Assembly (NCBI RefSeq): GCF_020520425.1
Contig: NC_079487.1
Span: 130,036,385-130,100,384 of the forward strand
DNA length: 64,000 bases
Direction: 5' to 3'
Origin: Spinacia oleracea
Lineage: Eukaryota; Streptophyta; Magnoliopsida; Caryophyllales; Amaranthaceae
The position numbers were made by a program, and so were the translations under genes. Position 1 is the first letter of the stretch. The number at the start of each line of letters is the position of its first letter. Shown piece by piece: positions 1 to 19,778 of the stretch. The notes beneath the pieces were generated by a model. That model saw nothing but the letters and a program-made list of their open reading frames with translations. It had not been told where the DNA came from and did no database searches.

Positions 1-99
1 AGCTCCAATCCCTAGTAACCGTACGCCTTAACTCACATCATTACAGATCCAAGTTCTTTACATTTTGCAATATAAGTTTATAGTAGCTATTACCTAATA

Positions 100-414
100 C
101 TCCCTCCGTCCCGGAATACTTGACCTGTTTTCCTTATCGGGCCGTCCCTTAATACTTGACCTGTTTCTAAAAATGGAAATATTCTAACAATATTATATTA
201 TTTCTCACTCCACCCCTATTAACCCACCTACTCCCTAAAATAATTAAAAATTCAACCCCTACTCTCCCCAACCCCACCTCTTAACACATTTCCCACTAAC
301 TACATTAAAATAATACCCACTATTAACTACTACCTATTAAATTAAATAAGTCAATTCAAGTACCTTAAACTCTATGCCGGTCAAACCGAGTCCAGCATTC
401 CGGGACGGAGGGAG
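100..414. mobile_element. Stowaway-type MITE
   Basis: The element begins CTCCCTCCGTCCCGG and ends with the inverse, CCGGGACGGAGGGAG, and TA dinucleotides flank both ends. This is the signature of Tc1/mariner-derived Stowaway MITEs. At about 315 bp it has no coding capacity. Confidence 0.85.
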
Positions 415-584
415 TACAAAAAATATAACCGTATATTCTTATTAATATATACGAATTGAAGTACATAACATTATCATGTGTAATTTTTTTTAAATTTATA
501 TCAGTATATACTTTCGTAATCTCAATTTTTTCTAATATTTTTTCATACGAAATTAAATACGTTAATGGTTGAACGGATGCAGTA

Positions 585-911
585 CTCCCTCCGTCCCTTA
601 ATACTCGCACCAGTTTGACCGGTGCGGAGTTTAAGACATTTGAATTGACTGTATTAATTTAATGGGTGTTAGTTGATAGCGGAGTATTTTTTTTAATATA
701 GTTAGTGGGAAATGTGTAAGGGGTAGAGAGTAGTGATGGGAGTGTGAATTTTTAAATGATTTTTTTGTAGGAAGTAGGGGTGTAGGTGGGGTAGTAGGTA
801 AGTGTGAGAAATAATATAATATTGGTAAACTTTTTCATTTATAGAAGCGGTGCAAGTATTAAGGAACGGCCCGAAAAAGAAAGCGGTGCGAGTATTAAGG
901 GACGGAGAGAG
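585..911. mobile_element. Stowaway-type MITE
   Basis: TA-flanked element starting CTCCCTCCGTCCCTTAAT and ending ATTAAGGGACGGAGAGAG. It is a second member of the family at 100-414, about 170 bp away. Small reading frames inside it are translations of the repeat, not genes. Confidence 0.82.
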
Positions 912-1930
912 TATATCTTTATGTTGCTTATGAATACAAATGACTATAGTTGCCATTTGGAGCTTAGGATCGAACCTTTATCTTCTCCGATGAGCTCCCA
1001 AGGACAACCACCATGTACGTATTATGCCCAAGACTTTAACCAAAACTAAATACTAGTAACGTAGTTAGTAACTTAGTACTACCCCCGTACGTTCTAATAT
1101 GCAACATTTCTTTTTGCACGTCAACACATTTTTTTGACATTAATGTCTTTAAATGCATATGAGTACAAATTATATAAAGATGATGTTTGGAATCCTCGCA
1201 TTGATACGAATTTAACAAGATCTTATATGACTATGTTTTTTCTTACGTACACAACGGTGAAAGGAATATTGTCAAAATTAATTGATGAATAATGTTAAAA
1301 TGAGAAATAATACATATATTGTGAAATGAATGTAGTATGAAATTACGTACAAGTACTATTAAATAAAAGTAGATAGACATTTTATTATTATTTGGGGTAC
1401 GAACTACAAAGGAACTTAGTACGGAGTACTCCACTAGTCCACTAGTTCGTATAAACAGATGTAAATATTGGTAAGTACATTGTACCATTTCTATATTTTT
1501 TTGTACGTGGAACTGGGGACTGTTTTTCCTTTTCTTTCTTTCGCAGTTTAGTAATCATAACTATACCTACTCCAAAGAGATCTAGTGAAGAAACATCCAA
1601 TCCTCACCGTTAAGGTTGTTCCATCACTAAACATAAAGGCTACGGCTTTTGGAGGCGAGATTCGATCTCAGGTTATGGATATCAAACTATAAGATCAAGT
1701 GTTTAATTTTAAACAGTCTCATAACCTATTTCATGTATGTTTACGTGTTTGGGCATGTATACAAGCACGATAATGTCAGAAGGTATATGGATATAAAATA
1801 AATATTTTAAACTACGTTAATTGACATCCGCATGCATTAAGACATTAGAGTGAGAGATTAATCAAAAAATATTTCTATGACTTGTGATTAAAAAAAGCTC
1901 TTATTTCAGAAGACAGCATTATTTGGGTCC
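912..1930. other. Intergenic, no gene seen
   Basis: AT-rich sequence between the Stowaway pair and the SAUR promoter. No frame shows recognisable protein similarity, and no RNA gene or repeat end was found. Confidence 0.5.
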
Positions 1931-1937
1931 TGTTTGG

Positions 1938-1990
1938 GAGACATTAAATGCTCCGAAGCTGGCATCTTTCAAGGGTACACATTATATATA
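1938..1990 (+). promoter_or_regulatory. Probable SAUR promoter: AuxRE-like site and TATA box
   Basis: GAGACA at 1938-1943 is the inverse of the auxin response element TGTCTC. A TATATATA stretch at about 1983-1990 lies roughly 130 bp upstream of the ATG at 2118, a plausible TATA position leaving a leader of about 100 bp. The motifs are seen directly; auxin regulation is inferred from the family. Confidence 0.45.
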
Positions 1991-2117
1991 CCCCCCTTTC
2001 TCACACAGTCCTCTCATATCACACATTCCCAAAAACAAACCAAGAATAAAAAAAAGAAAATAAAATTCTTTTATTTTCTAAGCATAATTTAACTTGTTAA
2101 TTAAGCATATAATTATT

Positions 2118-2486
2118 ATGGCGAAGGGTAGTAAGTTCTTCCAAGCATCCATAAACAAGTGTAGGAAAATGGGAAGCAAGGCAATACATTCATCATCAGA
2201 ATATGAATGTGAGTCTTGCTGTCAATGGTGTTTCTGGCCATCGTTGAGTTTACAGCAAGAAGCAGAAAAGTTCATCCCTAAAGATGTGCCAAAGGGTCAT
2301 ACGGTAGTATACGTTGGCCAACATCAGAAGAGGTACGTCATCAAAATCACGTTGCTTAAACACCCGCTTTTTCGAGCTCTGCTAGACCAGGCTAGAGACC
2401 AGCATGACGACTCCACCACACCGCCACGACTATGGATCCCGTGTGATGAACATGTCTTCCTTCATGTTATCCGATGTGTCCGATAA
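2118..2486 (+). CDS. SAUR family auxin-responsive protein
   Basis: Intronless gene for a 122-residue small auxin-up RNA protein. Family members typically inhibit PP2C.D phosphatases and so promote plasma-membrane proton pumping and cell expansion; that role is family knowledge. The SAUR domain covers about residues 50-116: VPKGHTVVYVG (57-67), a basic KRYVI strand, HPLFRALLDQA (82-92) and the terminal WIPCDEHVF. The N-terminus (MAKGSKF) is short and basic, with a Cys/Trp-rich stretch at 31-40. An in-frame ATG lies eight codons upstream at 2094, but MAKGSK is the more natural start and follows the poly-purine leader. The gene converges on the adenylosuccinate lyase gene, whose stop codon is about 500 bp away. 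Size and lack of introns are typical for SAURs. Confidence 0.9.
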   Translation: MAKGSKFFQASINKCRKMGSKAIHSSSEYECESCCQWCFWPSLSLQQEAEKFIPKDVPKGHTVVYVGQHQKRYVIKITLLKHPLFRALLDQARDQHDDSTTPPRLWIPCDEHVFLHVIRCVR

Positions 2487-2989
2487 CTAAATCAGCTAGC
2501 TACCCTCTCTCTTTTCGTATGAAATTAAACTGCGTGTATCTGGAATATTATTGAGGCCATTTTCAGCTGACTATTATTATGTAAGAATAACATTATATTC
2601 TTTGTAAGATAATGTAGTAAATAATTAAGACTTCTAAACTCTATGCCTGCTTATGTCCCTTATTCTTACACTGAAAGCTTACTTTCATCGCTGAATCTGG
2701 ACATGATGAAGAACCATTAAAAAGAAAAGACGAACAATGACATAAAACAGCAGTAAAAACTTTCAGAAGAATACTTCGATTGGAAGTTGATATTTGTTGA
2801 TACAAAATTATACAACACAGGAAACCACAATGTTCCTGTTAAATAGGAATTTATTCAGATTTCTGAATAGTAGCAATTGTAGCTAAACAAGAAAAAATGT
2901 CCTGATAACTTGAACATGTAGTTAGTTTAAATTCACCTGGATAATTGTTGTTGAATAGCAAAACTGGAATGTCTTCCAATGGGAAGATT

Positions 2990-11487
<8,498 letters not shown>

Positions 11488-12094
11488 GAATTCAGAGTTG
11501 CAGAAACCCAGAAACTAGGACGCTGAAGCAGAAGCAAGACTAGACGCGAGAGAGTAAATATTTATGAAATGAAAAATATGCTCTCATTAAATAGGGCCCG
11601 TAAACACCAAACCCGCTTGTTAAGTGGGAAGCCATGCCGGGCCAGACGTTTGGCGGCCCAAATTAATATTCTTACCTTCAAAAATTTGGCGGCCCAGATT
11701 AATAAACAATATTAGCTTAAATCAGTAGAACTACGGAGTAGTTTTTATCCCGTGCGATACACGGATTATTTAATTTAAAAATTCAGTTATATTAGCTATT
11801 TAATATAGTGGATAATAATAAAACATTGGAGCAATTAAAAATACAATTCATTTCATTCGGAGTGTAATTGAAATTAGAATGTCATTTGACTAAAATGAAT
11901 TTTAAGAGAAAATAACATTTGATTAAGGTAGAGAAGTGGAAAAGATGAATATAAATGATGGTTTTATAATAAAATAATATAAATTAAATTAAATAGTAAC
12001 ACGTGACATCATAGTATCTAAAACATTCTGTTTTAAAATACTACGTAGTAGTATAGATGTGTTCTTTGGGGAAAATATTAGTGAATTAATTAAG

Positions 12095-12255
12095 GCTTTG
12101 TTCTGTTCGACTTGTTTTGACTTGTTTCAGAAAAAATAAGTTCAGATAAATTCAGTTAATTCCAGATAAATTCAGCTAAATTTTTATCAGATAAAATAAG
12201 TTCAGATAAGTTAATATAGTTCAGTCAAAATAAGTCAAATAAATCGAAACCTAAG
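12095..12255. repeat. Dispersed repeat rich in TTCAGATAA words
   Basis: Contains repeated AAGTTCAGATAA, AATTCAGATAA and related words with both strands represented. A diverged relative occurs at about 32395-32640. Probably a small MITE; ends and target duplication were not resolved. Confidence 0.4.
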
Positions 12256-12305
12256 TGACAAAGTATTCATGTGTAGATAGCTGGATATATATTTTCCCAA
12301 CATTA

Positions 12306-12637
12306 GAGCATCAGCAGTGGCAAACTACCACTCTCAACTTTTCAAGCTACACCTATTTTAAGCTACAAGTCTTCACATGGTAAGCTATAACTCATTTTTA
12401 TTTATATGGGTCTGACATGTTGAAAATATGTTAAAAAAAACACTACAAAACAGCAAATGTAGGATGGACCAGGTAGAGCCCACCTAATACAACAAATGGC
12501 AGCATAATCATGTGGCTTTGTGGAACTACTTCGCTTGTTTGGAGCTACAACATAAATTGTGTTGCAATGGTTTAGCTTGTTGCTCCAATTTTTTAATATT
12601 ACAAGCAAATCCTCTGAACCAACCGCTGGTGTTGCTC
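12306..12637. mobile_element. PIF/Harbinger (Tourist-like) MITE
   Basis: Inverted ends GAGCATCAGCAGTGG and CCGCTGGTGTTGCTC, flanked by TTA trinucleotides at 12303-12305 and 12638-12640. A 3-bp TTA duplication is the Harbinger mark. The element is 332 bp and non-coding. Confidence 0.7.
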
Positions 12638-13316
12638 TTACTCTTACATAAAACTAAACTCATGAGAATAACGCTTTTGTAGACAATATTTTTTTTTAAC
12701 GTCGATTAAATTTGCATGCTATTTTGTTCAAACACTTACATTTAAAAAAGATAGTTGTTAGTTGTTTATTTCTTTATATGCTTATAACATGTTTGCAAGA
12801 ATTTGAATGACTTCAATCACAACTATAAATAATGAGGGTAATAGCAGCAACTGTTAAATTCCAACAAAGTAAGACAATTTGTAATTTTTTTAAAGTAAGC
12901 GTGCACAATTGGTCTTTCTTTGTTTTTTTTTTTTGAAATAAGGGGTGCAATTGGCCTTTTTTTATTTAGATACATGGATAATTTGGGAGAATTTCCATCA
13001 TATGTACATCCTTAGACTTTGGGGAAAGGAACAAACTCATACATATTGTACTACTACTGATATTCCACCTTATTGTCCACTTGATAAGTACAATCATATG
13101 ATCACCTAATCACACTAATAAAGAAATAAATCATATCTCATTCATTATTTTTATTTCCATAATCTCATAGTCCCTTCAATTCTCCTCCCTTTTTCTAACC
13201 CCCAATAATTCTTTATTATTATTTTGTATTTTTATAAATAGTGAAAAGCCAAACCCAATTAATCCATCATTTTAAAAAAAATTGCCTCACAAATTTTGTT
13301 GTTTAATTTTTATTCA

Positions 13317-16300
13317 ATGGGGAAAAAAAGAGTTTCATCATCCCCATTGAAAGTGTTAATCCAATGGATTCAAAGGCAATATTTAATAGTGAAATTAATA
13401 CTGGGAGGCATAGCAACTTTGTGTAGTTTGGTGGCATTAAAAACACTTGTGAAAGATCGAGACATGCTTTTTGTTGCCTCTGAATCAAGTCATATTATTG
13501 GGATTTTGATCTTGATTTACAAGCTCACCACCAAGCAATCTTGTTCTGGTATACTTCTTAACTTTTTAAATCCATTTACTTATATATTATATTAATTTTG
13601 AAATATAATTTACATGATCTACTACGCAGTTGCTTATTTAGTGAATGTATCCACCCAAGGGTATTTTATGTCCATTTGGGATACACAAATTCTTATTTAC
13701 ATGGGGTATACGATAAATATTTTACACCGAAATTAAAGTTAACGTAAAATGCTTAAAAGTTACCTTTATATATATATGTAAAAGTTATCTATTTTTTAGT
13801 GATAATATTTTTCAATTTAATAAAAAATATTTCATCAAAATTCTAATAATGTATAAAATTAATCATTTAATCCTTTAAAAAGTTTATCTATCAACTTTTA
13901 TTTTTAATAATATAAAAGTTAGAGAAAACTGGGTAAAAGTTAGAGAAAACGAGTAAAAGTTATGTTGGTGTACAATAAATTTATTGTACACATTATGCGT
14001 ACAAGACCTTTTGATTGTGGGCTTGTGTCCTATTTTTTCCTCACATGTAAAAAAATAAGAAAAAATGTGAGAGGGTGAATGGTGCACTCGAGTGCATCTA
14101 ATATATTCTATATTTTGACATATATTTATACGGAGTACTCTTTTATTAAGGAACGAGGACTAATTAAACAAATAAGATACGTTTTTATATAGAGTTTTGT
14201 ATGGAGTAATTGGTAACCAAATAAAAAGATTTGTAATTAACAAATCAATTTGATTTTTGTTCTGATTTGGGATCATCTCAATTAGATTTGCTCGATCAGG
14301 ACAGGATATACGGGGTACGGAGTGTTATTTCATGGGATTCTCATTTACGTACGCACAACATACAATTAAAAGTTAACTCAATAGAATAAAATAAGTTCCC
14401 ACTTCTGAAATGGAACAACTAAAAATTAACTAGTACTTCGATTCCTAAAAGTTTTCTGCTACGAAGGTTATAATTATAAATAGTGTATTTTAAAAGTAGA
14501 CTAAAGTATAAGGGTAAAAAAAATTTAGGGATAGATTTAACGAAAAATGTAAAGAACTTTCAAGAACAGATCGAGGTAGTACATTTTAAAGTGTCAAAAA
14601 TATGAAAACTATAACCCCAAATTCCCACTATTTATAAATCAAAACTTTACCATTTGATGTTGTTAGATTTATCTCGATATGTATTTTCAAAATATCAACT
14701 TTTTATAATTTTTGGAATACAAAATTGGGGATATCTCCAATGATTGGCTAATTCATCTTATAGTTTGTCATGCCACACCAGCTTTTAAGTTACACAATTC
14801 CTAAATATTTGATTCTCCAATGTTTGGCTACTTGTCAAATATCATTTTTCCAATTTTTAATTTTAATTTCAAGCAAAATTTGTGTCTGCATTATTTTCCA
14901 AGCCGAACAAAATACTCTCATGTCTAATCCCACTCGGACTTATTACTTTGTAATTTTGTGATACAATGTCTAATTAATCTACTTTCTCTTTTCTTTTCTT
15001 TTTTAAACATTTTTCTTAAACAATAATGCTTGTTACTAATAATATAACATGCTGTTTTGTAAATTTTAATAGGGTTGTCACTAAAAAGTCAAGAGCTAAC
15101 AGCAATATTTTTAGCAGCAAGACTAGTATGTAGTGTTATGATCGAAGGTGACATACATACACTTCTCGACTCCATAACTCTAGCTTCTACTTTGTGGGTG
15201 ATTTATATGTTACGTTTCAAGTTTAAATCCACTTATATTAAAGACTTCGACACCATTTCCCTCTTCTATGTGGTAATAATAATCGATCCATCATCTTCCT
15301 ATTGTTTATACATACGTGATACGTACTACGTAGTACATTATACTCATAACGTACATACAAATAATGTTACTATATATATGTTCGTTTAATTGGTATGTAC
15401 AGGTAATACCTTGTGGCATCCTTTCAATATTAGTGCACCCGAAAGGACGTTGGTTTGTTATCGGTAGTGTGCTCTGGTCGTTTTGCTTGAGCGTTGAAGC
15501 CCTTTCGATGTTGCCTCAACTTCGATTCATGCAAAACGCAAAGGTACGTTATATTTAATTAACTTGCTCTCTTACGTCTAAAGTCTAAACCTATCATTTA
15601 TTAAATACGTACCATACAACTAATTGTTGCCCTCTCTTAATAATCTTATTCAGTGGTAAAATATTGACGTGCATATGTCTTTTATAAGACCGTTTATGCA
15701 TAAGATCGCTGATGTCAGCATTAAAACACATAACTACAAGAAGACAAAATGTAACTATTAGAATAAAACTATGGCCCTGTTTGGTTAGGAGCTGTTAGCT
15801 GGTTTGACTAGCTGCTAGCGGTTAGCTATTTGAATTAGCTAATTTGACTAGCTGGTTGCATTAGCTGTTTGTGTAAAAGTATTTGGTAAATTAGCTGATA
15901 GCGGTTAGCTGTTTAATATGTAAAATGACCATTAAGGATATTGAAATACTTTGTTTCTTATTAATATTAGACAAATATGTAATTGTGTTAATTTTTTTCT
16001 CTTTATATTTTTCTAATAAACATTGACTAAATAAAATAAATTTATTTTTTAAAAAAATTATTCTTAATTAAAGTTTTTAATAATATATATTTTTCAAATA
16101 GAGAAATATTACTAATGAAATTTTAAGCATGATTGCAATATACTTCAATTGCTTCAAAGTACTAATATAATTTATTTATTTACAACAAAAAACGAATCTA
16201 GCAAAATAGGGTGAAATGAAAAAGAAATTGTGAGTAATGTTTTTAGGAGACAAATATGTAGGGTACCAAGGTTGATAGTAGTTATAATTATAGGCAATAG

Positions 16301-17386
16301 TAGGACAAAATAGTCATTTTCATCAACTTTCTCAAACCTCTAATTGCAAAAAGCTCCTATATTGAGCTTTTTCAAAATTAGCTTTTTCACCCCAAAACTC
16401 TCTTCCAATCCTCTCCTAACCAAACACTCCAAATTAGCTTTTTCTAAAGGTCAAACCTCTAATTCACCCCAAAAAACTCTTTTTCCCTCAAACCTCTCCT
16501 AACCAAACACCCCCTATAACTATTTATTAGAAAGTGTAACTATTTGATTGATGATTGAAACTATACCCGACCCTTTTATTGGCAATAATGTATGACAAAA
16601 AAGAAAGGATTGAATGATGAAAGCGGTTTGAATCATTTGTCTTTGTCTCATAATTATGTCTCATTTTCTATACCATTCTATCTAATTGGTCCATTTTTTA
16701 GAATTGTCAATCTTACTTTTTGATTTTTAGTAACACTCTCTGTATGATCTACTACCACGTATAAGAGTATTAATTACGGAGTACTATACTTGAGTATTTA
16801 ATTTTGCTTAATTTCAGATGATTGAACCATTTACTGCTCACTATGTTTTCGCCTTGGGTATTTCAAGGTTCGTGGGATGTGCTCACTGGATCATTCAGGT
16901 TTTTCCCTATATATAAATATCGAATAACTTTACTTAATTAACCCACAAAATAATTATTGAGCTTAACTATTATACAAGTAATGATAAACTATTTTAATTA
17001 ACTTTGTTGGAATGTAGATATATGAGACTAATGGAGCATACCTAGTGTTAGCTGGGAAAGGAAATTTGTTTCTACTACTAGTATTTGTAGCTGAAACAGT
17101 TCAAACTTTCATTTTGGCGGACTTTTGTTATTATTACGTTAAGAGGTATGTTATATACGTGATTAACTTTATTATCTTTTATAGTATTTGATGGTCACAT
17201 ACTCATGCTGCTAGTACATTAGTTTTGATTATTCTATCAACGTGACTATAAATTCTGAAAGGAAATAGTACATTGTTTTAAATTATTGATAAGTTGTGGT
17301 GCTTTGATTTTACCTTGATTTAATTTTAATTTGTTTAATATTACAGTGTCGCGAAAGGCAAGATTATAGAAAGTCTACCTGTCTAA
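13317..17386 (+). CDS. ERD2-like (KDEL-receptor-related) protein, copy 1
   Basis: Multi-pass membrane protein of the ER lumen protein-retaining receptor family, in the longer plant ERD2-like group. Exons: 13317-13548, 15073-15272, 15403-15543, 16818-16898, 17018-17145 and 17347-17386, giving 273 residues. The start at MGKKR is preferred to the in-frame ATG at 13296 because all five paralogues begin MGDK. Family marks are HIIGILILIYKLT, LSLKSQELTAIF, MLPQLRFMQNAK, EPFTAHYVFALG and TVQTFILADFCYYYVK, with about seven to eight hydrophobic spans. The C-terminus is ESLPV. This copy differs from the others in the first exon (QWIQRQYLIVK) and in a YVVIPCG junction in place of YVVLVP. It is closer to the family norm as I recall it, so it may be the founder. 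Exon 2 uses a G/GG codon split where the others have G/GT. Intron 3 contains a 740-bp MITE. ER/Golgi location is inferred; HDEL binding is doubtful (see findings). Confidence 0.9.
14436..14579. mobile_element. Degraded Stowaway-like remnant in copy 1 intron 1
   Basis: The ends CTTCGATTCCTAAAAG and GAACAGATCGAGGTAG are imperfect inverses and TA lies outside each. Short and diverged; a weak call. Confidence 0.35.
15773..16515. mobile_element. MITE of the GGCCCTGTTTGGTTAGG family in copy 1 intron 3
   Basis: Begins GGCCCTGTTTGGTTAGGA and ends TCCTAACCAAACACCCCC. GTTAGCTG words follow the left end and CCTCTCCTAACC precedes the right. The second member at 51279-52463 matches it through most of its length but carries a Stowaway insertion. 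The target duplication is unclear. Confidence 0.7.
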
Positions 17387-17529
17387 AAGTTATACATCAC
17401 TAGCAGAAGTGACTTTGGCGATCGAGATTGGGAAGTTTAACACAAATGGGGAAATTAGGGAGAGAAATCAACCCATTTGTTTGTTGGAAAAACTTAATTA
17501 CGGGATAATTGCTCTTGTTGGAGATGCCT

Positions 17530-18645
17530 TCAAGAATTTACAACTTGTTCAATTTTGTATGGCAATGAGCAAGGCTTTCTAGTTGTTTTATACTTTAATC
17601 TACTTTTCCCATTATCTTCCCCCCTTAATTGTGATATCCAATGATGCAGGATACTCAGATCACTGTCATTGATCTTCCATTTGAAGATCAGATAGGATAG
17701 AATAGATTGATTAAGAAGTGAAAGAAGAAGAAAAAGTACAGACAGAAGAAGTAAGACAGAATTAGGAAGGCAAGTATCAGCTTGTACTAATTCTGGAGAA
17801 GGAATTGACACAGAATACTGAGTACTAACCATTGAATATTTCAATGGTTCTTCTGCATCAAAAACCTTGTTCTTGGCTACTGCAGAACTTACTTCTTCTT
17901 GAACGGTAGTTCTGCTTGACATTTTATCAAACACCTTTGGTGCATCCCTATTATTGAACTCCAATGCAATCACATAATCACCTTCTTCATCATATACCAC
18001 AACAAAATCCCAATTATCACCACTATGGCTGCACTCATGTACTGGAAGTAATGGTTCATCACACCATTCACAAAATCCTTTATTCCAACTATCAAAACAT
18101 TCACTCTTCAAAAGCTTTTTGAATGATTTTATTACCTTTTTCTGTTGAGCAACTTCAAGTTGTGGAATGATTGGTTCTTCTAGTTGAAGGTTGTTGTAAA
18201 AATCATCAAGCCCCATTTTGCAATGTGCTAGAACAAGATTATGGTTCAAATATGATCGGAAAAACGTCAAGAACTCAAAGCTTCTTGGCTGGGAATTTAC
18301 TCGAACAGGTTGTGTGCAAGCAGAATTTCCCAAGAACGGAAAATAGTCTGAGGAAAGAACGGCTCTGATACCAATGATATGGGAGCTCTCAAGCTCACCA
18401 ACAATGGCTGATAGTTTCAGAAATAGAATGGGGAAGAAGACTTGAGAAGAAAGATAGAAGGAGAGAGAGAGATAATAAGAGAGAGAGAAGGAGATTTCTG
18501 TATTTGATTAATTCTTGAATGAATATTACAATCTGATATCCAACTTATTTATACAACAACCAAACTAAACTAACTTTGCTAACAACCTATATAACTAGTT
18601 TAGACTAACTGACTACAGAAGAATCTCAGCTAAGCTCCCCTAACA
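17530..18645 (-). mobile_element. LTR-retrotransposon fossil (one LTR, primer site, gag-like part)
   Basis: Minus-strand order: one LTR (18645-18375, 271 bp, TGTTAGG...ATATCA), a primer-binding site complementary to initiator tRNA-Met (TTGGTATCAGAGCC, 18374-18361), then a gag-like region with a Cys/His knuckle-like segment (CEWCDEPLLPVHEC). No second LTR and no polymerase region were seen, so the copy is broken and incomplete. The lower boundary is uncertain. Family is uncertain between the copia and gypsy superfamilies; the knuckle spacing looks more gypsy-like. With one LTR its age cannot be read from LTR divergence. It starts about 140 bp beyond the stop codon of copy 1. Confidence 0.6.
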
Positions 18646-18890
18646 AATTGGAGCCAAACAAGTATAACGTGGTGTCGTGAACCTTGGGTTGGCCACATTT
18701 TGTTTTGACGAAACAACTGGGTTGGGCCGCATAATGGACTATGGAGTATGGACTTGCGTGGAAGTAATGATTTTCTTCTTTTGGTGCGAATGACTATAAT
18801 TTATCCACGGAGTATGAAAATTTGTCAATTACTACATAGGTTAAGAAGTTGTCAGTTATGGAGTACTCTTTACATTTTTAACAATTGATT

Positions 18891-19394
18891 TCAATTGCTA
18901 TCTTAGTCCATATTCCGGAAAATTAGTTTACTAATGACATCATAAAATTAACCTTAATTATAATATAATCATTTTATTTAATTAATAAAAATAAATCCAA
19001 AAAAAAATATCTCAAAGTTAAATCCCAAAAATTTCTCCAAATTATCCAAAATTTTAAAAAATATAAAAATTGCCTTTTTGTTGAGAATTTTTTTTTTATT
19101 ATTATTATTTTGGAAAAAAAAAACCCAAGTTAATCATTCCCGAAAAAAAGTCTGAAAAATCCCAAAATTAAATCCCAATTATTTTTGGGAATTTTTTTTT
19201 TTTTTTTTTTTACATTTTGAGTACTTTCAGTAATGTTTGGGATTTAATTTTGGCAGATTTTAATTTTTATTAACTAATTAAAATGAGTAAATTATAAGTT
19301 AAGGGTTAACTAAGATGACATTATTGAATTTCCCTCAAAAAAAATGACATTATTGAATTAATTGGTCAAAATATGGACTAAAATAACAATTGAC
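18891..19394. mobile_element. MITE with long imperfect inverted structure
   Basis: The left end TCAATTGCTATCTTAGTCCA mirrors the right end GGACTAAAATAACAATTGAC. The centre has further complementary A- and T-rich arms (AAATCCCAAAAATT against GGGATTTAATTTTGG), so the whole could fold as a hairpin. No coding. Confidence 0.5.
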
Positions 19395-19525
19395 AGCAGT
19401 AAACTAACTGAGTGGTAATTGACAAACTCTCTAACAACACATATAAACAGTAATTGACAAATTTTCCTACAAATTACAAACAAGGAAGTGGAATTCGGAT
19501 ATGTATCTTATTGTATTAGCTTATA

Positions 19526-19778
19526 CTACCTCCGTTTCATAAAGTTATTTACGCTTTGAAAAATGTGTCAAAAAATTAAAACTTTGACCATAAATTCTCA
19601 CTATTATATCTATAAAAAAGTATCAAGAGATATCTTGTTAGATTCGTCTCAAAATGTATTTTATGAATATCAACTTTTATAATTTTTTGCAATACATAAT
19701 TAAATATATTAACGGTCAAACATTGCAAAGGAGTCCGTGCAAATAGTAAGTGTAAAGATCTTTTTGAAACGGAGGAAG
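19526..19778. mobile_element. Stowaway-type MITE
   Basis: Starts CTACCTCCGTTTCATAAAG and ends CTTTTTGAAACGGAGGAAG, with TA on both sides. About 253 bp. Confidence 0.8.

Larger units (their letters stand above)
11488..13316. other. Intergenic between ADSL and ERD2-like copy 1
   Basis: This holds the divergent 5' flanks of the lyase gene (-) and copy 1 (+), a repeat rich in TTCAGATAA words (about 12095-12250) and a Harbinger-type MITE. No other coding sequence was recognised. Confidence 0.55.
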
